Shown: piece by piece, positions 8,369 through 12,634 of the stretch | Layout of the letters: every line of letters begins with the position of its first letter | Position numbering within the stretch: position 1 is the first letter of the stretch | DNA from: UBA7332 sp051657165 | Lineage (GTDB): Bacteria; Bacteroidota; Bacteroidia; Bacteroidales; UBA7332 | Length of the DNA: 12,634 bases | Assembly: GCA_051657165.1 (NCBI GenBank) | Contig: JBOFKD010000176.1 | Span: 1-12,634, forward strand | Reading direction: 5' to 3' | Made by a program: the position numbers and the translations under genes | Notes under the pieces: generated by a model | What the model saw: the letters and a program-made list of their open reading frames with translations, nothing else | What the model was told of the DNA's origin: nothing | Databases searched by the model: none

Positions 8369-8607
8369 TATTCTGTTTCATTAAGATCACCTACTGCAAT
8401 CAGAGCCTCTCTGGTCAGCCGTGCCTCTTCTTCGTCTATAACTGTAATAGCCATACCGGCATGAGCCAGCACATAATCACCAACCTTAGCATCTATCCAG
8501 GCAATACATATATCTTTTTTCAACCCGCCAAAATCAACGGTTGCATAAGATAAGGTATCATCCGGATTACTGATCTGAATAATTTTTCCGGGAATTGCTA
8601 AACACAT
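8368..8607 (-). CDS. hypC: Hydrogenase maturation chaperone HypC
   Basis: A 79-residue member of the HypC/HupF/HybG family. It binds iron with HypD and delivers the Fe(CN)2CO unit to the large-subunit precursor. The N-terminus MCLAIPGK is the family signature. C2 becomes N-terminal after Met removal and is the key iron and HyaB-precursor contact. VGDYVLAHAGMAI (42-54) with H49 is the second conserved block. It is the first gene of the seven-gene minus-strand operon. Its ATG lies only 23 bases from the inverted repeat in the divergent promoter, which implies a short leader. There is only one hypC-type gene in the window, so it presumably serves this hydrogenase. No second paralogue of the HupF/HoxL kind is seen nearby. 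Confidence 0.97.
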   Translation of the reverse strand: MCLAIPGKIIQISNPDDTLSYATVDFGGLKKDICIAWIDAKVGDYVLAHAGMAITVIDEEEARLTREALIAVGDLNETE

Positions 8608-8629
8608 AGTTCTTAATTATCATTTTATT

Positions 8630-8659
8630 TTGAACAATCATTAACAAAGGATTGTTCAA
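8630..8659. promoter_or_regulatory. Perfect inverted repeat, candidate operator
   Basis: TTGAACAATC (8630-8639) and GATTGTTCAA (8650-8659) are exact reverse complements separated by 10 bases, so the arm centres are 20 bases (about two helical turns) apart. The element lies 22 bases from the hypC ATG and 42 from the hypF ATG. A dimeric regulator binding here could control both operons. A hairpin in RNA is the alternative, but no T-run follows. The binding protein cannot be named from the sequence. Confidence 0.55.
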
Positions 8660-8682
8660 TCATTACTTATTTTGAGAAATCA
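8630..8682 (+). repeat. Three spaced direct repeats, core TTGnnnAATCA
   Basis: TTGAACAATCATTA (8630-8643) and TTGTTCAATCATTA (8652-8665) agree at 12 of 14 positions. A weaker third copy, TTGAGAAATCA (8672-8682), shares the core TTGnnnAATCA. Starts are 22 and 20 bases apart, close to two helical turns each, so all copies would face the same side of the DNA. The array overlaps the inverted repeat and the candidate hypF -7 element. The region is AT-rich, so the third copy could be chance. Confidence 0.45.
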
Positions 8683-8701
8683 AAGAAATTATTAGGCCTG
8701 T

Positions 8702-10981
8702 ATGTTAAAAGTCTATGATATAGATATTAAGGGGTTGGTACAAGGTGTGGGGTTTCGCCCGTATGTGTATCGTTTAGCAAAAGAATTGAATTTAACAGGG
8801 TTTGTAGATAATCGTACGTCGGGAGTCAGAATAGAAATTAAAGCCTCAGATAATCAAAAAGATGAGTTTTTAAGAAGACTGAAAGCAGAAAAACCTGACG
8901 TTGCTGTTATTCATGATATACACATTTCAGAAAAAGAAAATCATACTCAATATTCAACATTCTTTATTGCTGCCAGCAAAGATAATCCGGGTGGAATTAC
9001 ACGGGTTAGTCCTGATATAGCTGTATGCAAAGCCTGTCTGAAAGATTTGACCAGACAACCTCACCGGATAAACTATCCGTTTATAAATTGTACACATTGT
9101 GGTCCGCGGTTCTCGATCGTGGAATCTATTCCTTATGATCGTCCTGCTACAACCATGCGGTCCTTTGAGATGTGTGAGCAATGCAAATCTGAATATGAGA
9201 ATCCTGAAGACAGGAGATTTCATGCACAGCCGGTTGCCTGCAATCATTGCGGACCTTCATACAGAGCTTTTATCAATAATAGCTGGACAACAAATTACAA
9301 TGAAATAATTCAGGCAGCCTCGCGTTGTTTGAAAAATGGAGGTATCATTGCTCTTAAAGGTATTGGTGGATTTAACTGGATCACGGATGCGACAAACGAT
9401 GACAGCATTTATAAGTTACGTCAGCTTAAGCATCGCAATCATAAACCTTTTGCTATAATGGCAAATGATACTGAATGGATACAGAAACATTTATATCTGA
9501 ATGCTGCCGAGAAACAGGAGCTGGAATCCTGGAGGCGTGCAATCGTTCTCTTAAATGAAAAAGAGAAAATCTCTGCTCAGATTAACGGAAAACTGAATAC
9601 GCTGGGTGTCATGCTTCCATATCAGCCTGTCCACTATGATCTGCTTCGGAGCACTGATATTCCGGCTTTTATATTTACGAGTGCTAATCGTCTGGGCGAG
9701 CCTATGCTGAAAGAAAATGAGAAGGCCCGCGAATATCTGATATCAAAGTCCGGTTTATACATTGAACATAACCGGCCTGTTCATAATCGAGTAGATGATT
9801 CTGTTATTCGTATCATAAATAACCGCACTCAAATCTTACGCCGGGCAAGAGGGTATACTCCCGAACCTGTTATACATAATGAATCTGTAGAAGGCGGGCT
9901 GGCTTTTGGAGCTGAAATGACTTCCGTTTTTGCTCTCGGCAAAGGGAATGATATATTACTTAGCCAATATATCGGTAATCTGAACGACTTCGAAGCATTC
10001 GAAGCCTATAAAGAAACGATATCCCGTTTTTCACTCTTATTCCGTGCCAAACCGGCCTGGCTGGTTGCCGATATGCATCCGGAGTATTATTCAACACGCT
10101 ATGCTGAAGAGCAATCTGCAGCAATGAATCTGCCATTATACAAAGTACAGCACCATCATGCACATGCTGTATCAGTCATGGTTGAACATCAGCTAAGCGG
10201 CGATTATCTTGCTCTGTGTCTGGACGGGACTGGATTGGGTGATGATGGAGAGAGCTGGGGCGGAGAATTATTAAGATGCTCGTACACAGAATATAAAAGA
10301 ATCTTTCATCTGCCTTATGTTCCACTTCCCGGCGGAGACAAAGCTTCTAAGGAGTGCTGGCGCATGGCTATCAGCTATCTGCATACAATTTATCCGGATA
10401 CATTAAAGCATCTCCCCGATTCATTCATACAAAGGATTGGGAAAGAGAAAATCACCCCACTGATCCGACTTATTGAAAGTCCGCTATCAAAACATCTCAC
10501 TTCGTCAATGGGACGTTTATTTGATGCGGTAAGTTCTATTACGGGAATTTGTGACAACAATAGCTATCAGGCTGAGGCTGCAATGCGACTGGAACACCTG
10601 GCTTCCGAATCGGAAACAAGAGAGCATTATTCCGTCGGTGATGATAATACCGGAATCTTAAAGTTCCTTTTTGATGGCATCCTGAATGATTTGAGAAATG
10701 ATACACCTAAAGCGGATATTGCCCGTAAATTTCATAATACAATTGTCTGCTTTCTGACTGAGAAGATTCTTCAGGCTGCACAAAGCGAGGAGCTCACAGA
10801 AGTTATTTTATCGGGAGGTGTATTTCAGAACAAACTTCTTTCCGAATTATTAATAAATAGTCTTGAAAAGCAGGATCTGACCGTATACTATCCTACTCAG
10901 GTTCCCTGCAATGATGGAGGCATTGCTGTCGGACAACTGGCTATTGCAGCAGCATGGCAAAACAAAAATAAACTATTATAA
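8702..10981 (+). CDS. hypF: Carbamoyltransferase HypF (hydrogenase cyanide-ligand synthesis)
   Basis: A 759-residue multidomain enzyme that turns carbamoyl phosphate and ATP into carbamoyl-adenylate and transfers the carbamoyl group to the C-terminal Cys of HypE. Domains in order: an acylphosphatase-like N-terminus with VQGVGFRP (13-20); two zinc-finger units with CxxC pairs C109/C112, C130/C133, C158/C161 and C180/C183; a YrdC-like domain (about 200-390); and a Kae1-like carbamoyltransferase domain with the metal motif HHHAH (484-488) and DGTGLGDDGESWGGE (508-522). Length is normal. The start is the first ATG in frame and places the acylphosphatase strand at the correct position. It is the first gene of the divergent operon, followed 9 bases later by hypA. 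No domain is missing or broken. Confidence 0.97.
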   Translation: MLKVYDIDIKGLVQGVGFRPYVYRLAKELNLTGFVDNRTSGVRIEIKASDNQKDEFLRRLKAEKPDVAVIHDIHISEKENHTQYSTFFIAASKDNPGGITRVSPDIAVCKACLKDLTRQPHRINYPFINCTHCGPRFSIVESIPYDRPATTMRSFEMCEQCKSEYENPEDRRFHAQPVACNHCGPSYRAFINNSWTTNYNEIIQAASRCLKNGGIIALKGIGGFNWITDATNDDSIYKLRQLKHRNHKPFAIMANDTEWIQKHLYLNAAEKQELESWRRAIVLLNEKEKISAQINGKLNTLGVMLPYQPVHYDLLRSTDIPAFIFTSANRLGEPMLKENEKAREYLISKSGLYIEHNRPVHNRVDDSVIRIINNRTQILRRARGYTPEPVIHNESVEGGLAFGAEMTSVFALGKGNDILLSQYIGNLNDFEAFEAYKETISRFSLLFRAKPAWLVADMHPEYYSTRYAEEQSAAMNLPLYKVQHHHAHAVSVMVEHQLSGDYLALCLDGTGLGDDGESWGGELLRCSYTEYKRIFHLPYVPLPGGDKASKECWRMAISYLHTIYPDTLKHLPDSFIQRIGKEKITPLIRLIESPLSKHLTSSMGRLFDAVSSITGICDNNSYQAEAAMRLEHLASESETREHYSVGDDNTGILKFLFDGILNDLRNDTPKADIARKFHNTIVCFLTEKILQAAQSEELTEVILSGGVFQNKLLSELLINSLEKQDLTVYYPTQVPCNDGGIAVGQLAIAAAWQNKNKLL

Positions 10982-10990
10982 ATAAACAGT

Positions 10991-11341
10991 ATGCACGAAT
11001 TATCCATAGCCATGAGCATAGTCGATATAGCTCTGGAAGAAGCAAAAATGCTCAATGCAACAGAAGTGATTGATATTGATATCGAAGTCGGACATTGGGC
11101 CGGAGTAGATTGTGATGCATTACTATTTTCTCTGGATGCAGCAAAACAATACTCGCCACTTTTAAAGAAGAGTAAGATAAACCTTATTCGCAAAGAACCG
11201 TTAATGTATTGTGAGGGTTGCAACAAAGAGTTCCGGCCGGACGTACAATACGTCACGAACTGTGCTTTATGCAACTCCGAAAAAATAAAACTCATACAGG
11301 GCAGAGAACTCTCCGTTCTGTCGTTAAATATTAAAGATTAA
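10991..11341 (+). CDS. hypA: Hydrogenase nickel-insertion protein HypA
   Basis: A 116-residue zinc/nickel metallochaperone of the HypA/HybF family that works with HypB to place nickel into the large-subunit precursor. The N-terminus MHELSIA is diagnostic. H2, with E3, forms the nickel site. The zinc site is made of two CxxC pairs, C74/C77 and C91/C94. The end GRELSVLSLNI (104-114) matches the family's last strand. Length is typical. It follows hypF after 9 bases and precedes hypB by 55 bases, a gap that contains a stem-loop. Only one hypA-like gene is visible in the window. Confidence 0.96.
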   Translation: MHELSIAMSIVDIALEEAKMLNATEVIDIDIEVGHWAGVDCDALLFSLDAAKQYSPLLKKSKINLIRKEPLMYCEGCNKEFRPDVQYVTNCALCNSEKIKLIQGRELSVLSLNIKD

Positions 11342-11345
11342 CTCA

Positions 11346-11377
11346 GAAACTGCTTTACTTATAAAGGTAACAGTTTC
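11346..11377 (+). promoter_or_regulatory. Stem-loop in the hypA-hypB gap
   Basis: GAAACTG (11346-11352) pairs with CAGTTTC (11371-11377). Inside it CTTTA (11353-11357) pairs with TAAAG (11362-11366), leaving a 4-base loop and a 4-base bulge. The stem begins just after the hypA stop and ends 19 bases before the hypB ATG. No T-run follows on the plus strand, so it does not look like a terminator. It may be an mRNA-processing, stability or translation element. This is based on hand pairing only. Confidence 0.4.
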
Positions 11378-11396
11378 ACCTAAAAAAAATACTATT

Positions 11397-12173
11397 ATGT
11401 GTGTAGATCACAATTCAAATCATGCGCATTATCATCATGGACATCAACACGATCATCATCATGATCACGACCATGAACACGAACATCCACATGAGCACCA
11501 TCATCATGACCATGAACATGGTAGCCATAAAGTAGCAGTCCAACGGGATGTTCTTTCAGGGAATCAGGCACTGGCTGAAAGAAACCGGGGGTTCTTCGAA
11601 GCCAAAGATATTTGCTGCCTGAACTTTGTCAGTTCTCCCGGTTCCGGTAAAACTACTATTCTTGAAGAAACAATTAAACGACTGAAAGATACTGTATCAA
11701 TTGCCGTTATCGAAGGAGATCAGCAAACAACAAACGATGCAGATCGTATTGCTGCGACAGGAGTACCAGCTTTACAGATTAACACCGAAAACGGATGCCA
11801 TCTGGATGCAGCTATGGTTAATCATGCAGCAAAAGAGCTCAAGCTTGCAGATCATTCGCTTCTGTTTGTCGAAAATGTGGGTAACCTGGTATGCCCGGCT
11901 ATGTTTGATCTGGGCGAAGAGTTACGTGTAGTTGTTGTTAGTGTAACGGAAGGCGATGATAAACCGCTGAAATATCCCTATATGTTCGAAAGCGCACAAA
12001 TCTGCCTGATAAATAAGATAGACCTGGTTCCTTATCTGAAAAGCGATCTGGCCAAATTAAAAGAAAGTGCGATGAAAGTAAATCATCATCTTCAGTTCTT
12101 TGAGATTTCAGCACAAAGCGGACAGGGTATGGACGAATGGTGTGCATTCCTGAAAGAACAAATCAAAGGTTAA
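11397..12173 (+). CDS. hypB: Hydrogenase nickel-insertion GTPase HypB with His-rich N-terminus
   Basis: A 258-residue SIMIBI-class GTPase that supplies nickel to the hydrogenase precursor together with HypA. Residues 5-44 form a metal-binding tail: 22 of the first 44 residues are His, mixed with Asp and Glu. The E. coli-type N-terminal CxxCGC nickel motif is absent (only C2 is present), so the tail resembles the nickel-storing HypB of Bradyrhizobium. The GTPase core has P-loop SSPGSGKTT (79-87), EGDQQT (106-111) and NKID (206-209). The dimer-interface metal site C134, H135 and C166 (matching E. coli C166, H167 and C198) is intact. The start gives the family MC N-terminus and follows an A-rich leader. 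It is the last gene of the hypF-hypA-hypB operon, with a terminator directly after it. Confidence 0.97.
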   Translation: MCVDHNSNHAHYHHGHQHDHHHDHDHEHEHPHEHHHHDHEHGSHKVAVQRDVLSGNQALAERNRGFFEAKDICCLNFVSSPGSGKTTILEETIKRLKDTVSIAVIEGDQQTTNDADRIAATGVPALQINTENGCHLDAAMVNHAAKELKLADHSLLFVENVGNLVCPAMFDLGEELRVVVVSVTEGDDKPLKYPYMFESAQICLINKIDLVPYLKSDLAKLKESAMKVNHHLQFFEISAQSGQGMDEWCAFLKEQIKG

Positions 12174-12175
12174 AA

Positions 12176-12228
12176 TAAAAAGCGAGGGTGTGTCAGATCA
12201 ATACGATTTTGACACACCCTTCTTTTTA
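12176..12228 (+). terminator. Intrinsic terminator after hypB
   Basis: AGGGTGTGTCA (12185-12195) and TGACACACCCT (12210-12220) form a perfect 11-base GC-rich stem with a 14-base loop, followed by TCTTTTT. A-rich bases before the left arm can pair with the T-run and lengthen the stem. It begins just after the hypB stop and should end the hypF-hypA-hypB transcript. Confidence 0.9.
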
Positions 12229-12586
12229 AAATAAAGTTAAGCTGACAGGCTATAATTTTTGAAATAAATGCTGTTTACGGATTCTTTCCAACGCACATAA
12301 AGTTTGATTTTCAATCAGCACTATCAGCACTATCAGCACCGCTCTATCACTAATATCTAATAATCAAACACATATACCAGCGACAAGTATGCTGATTGTG
12401 TCGATTCAAAACTCAAAACTCTGTGTATAAAATAAAGAATAAGCGTAACTACTCAGGTATACAACAATGGGCTTATATTGCTTTTGTAGGGTGCGGACCC
12501 ATGCAGACTGTGTGAAAAATATCTCATAAAGCAATTTCATATTTAAATGTTTATTATTATATTTAATGAATTGAAATCTTACTAGT
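12229..12586. other. Gene-poor AT-rich region
   Basis: I see no supported gene here. The only longer open frame is a 70-codon minus-strand one (12406-12618) with low-complexity, Tyr/Phe/Leu-rich content and no recognisable motif; I do not call it. The region holds a 9-base tandem repeat (12314-12340) and a small GGGT/ACCC palindrome near 12489-12500 followed by GTGTGAAAAA-type sequence. It may include the left end of whatever element or gene starts at 12587. Confidence 0.6.
12314..12340 (+). repeat. Three tandem copies of a 9-base unit
   Basis: ATCAGCACT occurs twice head to tail and is followed by a third copy with a final C instead of T. It lies in non-coding DNA about 140 bases after the hypB stop. 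This looks like replication slippage; no function is suggested. Confidence 0.8.
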
Positions 12587-12634
12587 ATGCGATTTAAAAC
12601 TCCTGAAGATAGAAACACGTTTATGATGTTTAAT
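12587..12634 (+). CDS. Possible 5' end of a gene cut by the window edge
   Basis: ATG at 12587 opens a frame that stays open for 16 codons (MRFKTPEDRNTFMMFN) to the edge of the window. The nearest in-frame stop upstream is TGA at 12572-12574. The charged start with an F-x5-R-N spacing loosely resembles the N-terminus of IS1182-type transposases, but 16 residues cannot establish that. It could also be a chance open frame. Family and reality of the gene both remain open. Confidence 0.3.
   Translation, partial: MRFKTPEDRNTFMMFN

Larger units (their letters stand above)
8608..8701. promoter_or_regulatory. Divergent promoter region of hypC-hyaD and hypF-hypB operons
   Basis: These 94 AT-rich bases are the only gap of promoter size inside the hydrogenase locus and must drive both operons unless there are internal promoters. 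A candidate -7 element for hypF is TTATTTTG (8667-8674), one mismatch from TAnnTTTG, about 28 bases before the start. A -33 box at the usual spacing is not clear. I found no convincing -7 element on the minus strand. The region also carries the repeats listed separately. Confidence 0.6.

Noticed and set aside
8630..8659. Inverted repeat as an intrinsic terminator
   Set aside because: It lies in a divergent promoter gap with no gene end pointing into it and has no T-run on either side.
11397..11530. CAT/CAC-rich stretch as a simple-sequence repeat or CRISPR-like array
   Set aside because: It is the in-frame coding sequence of the HypB His-rich tail, with no regular repeat-spacer structure.
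12406..12618. 70-codon minus-strand open frame in the right-hand non-coding region
   Set aside because: No recognisable motif, low-complexity composition, no promoter or leader evidence, and it overlaps the more plausible plus-strand start at 12587.

Overview
The window is a complete gene set for one membrane-bound, quinone-linked [NiFe] uptake hydrogenase, bordered on the left by an unrelated ABC-F ATPase and on the right by a gene-poor stretch. The host looks like a member of the Bacteroidota, probably Bacteroidales. The signs are AT-rich DNA, A-rich leaders without clear Shine-Dalgarno motifs, and a TAnnTTTG-type -7 element before the first gene. A Dysgonomonas-like genus is possible, but the sequence alone does not fix it.

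Layout. (1) 176-1807 (+): a two-domain ABC-F ATPase, ending at a strong hairpin (1876-1926) with T-runs on both strands that separates it from the convergent hydrogenase operon. (2) 8607 down to 1966 (-): a tightly packed seven-gene operon hypC-hypD-hypE-hyaA-hyaB-hyaC-hyaD. Gaps are at most 30 bases and three junctions overlap (1, 4 and 11 bases). (3) 8702-12173 (+): the divergent operon hypF-hypA-hypB, closed by an intrinsic terminator at about 12176-12228. (4) 12229-12634: no convincing complete gene. It holds a short 9-base tandem repeat and, at the right edge, the first 16 codons of an open frame that may be the start of a transposase or other gene.

How the genes work together. HypF and HypE make the cyanide ligands. 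HypC and HypD assemble the Fe(CN)2CO unit. HypA and HypB insert nickel, and HypB carries a very His-rich N-terminus. HyaD then clips a predicted 15-residue tail from HyaB. The mature HyaB pairs with the Tat-exported FeS subunit HyaA and is anchored to the di-heme cytochrome b HyaC, so that periplasmic H2 oxidation feeds the quinone pool. All six Hyp proteins and the protease are present, so the locus looks self-sufficient for active-site assembly.

Most notable points. HyaA has both extra cysteines (C65, C165) that mark the [4Fe-3S] proximal cluster of oxygen-tolerant group 1d enzymes such as E. coli Hyd-1. The accessory genes usually found with that type (hyaE/hyaF, hoxO/hoxQ/hoxR-like) are missing from the window. 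HyaA and HyaC both end in a coiled-coil-like tail predicted to face the cytoplasm. The 94-base divergent promoter contains a perfect 10-base inverted repeat that is also part of a direct-repeat array with core TTGnnnAATCA, a strong candidate operator for joint control of both operons. I saw no CRISPR array, RNA gene or defence system.
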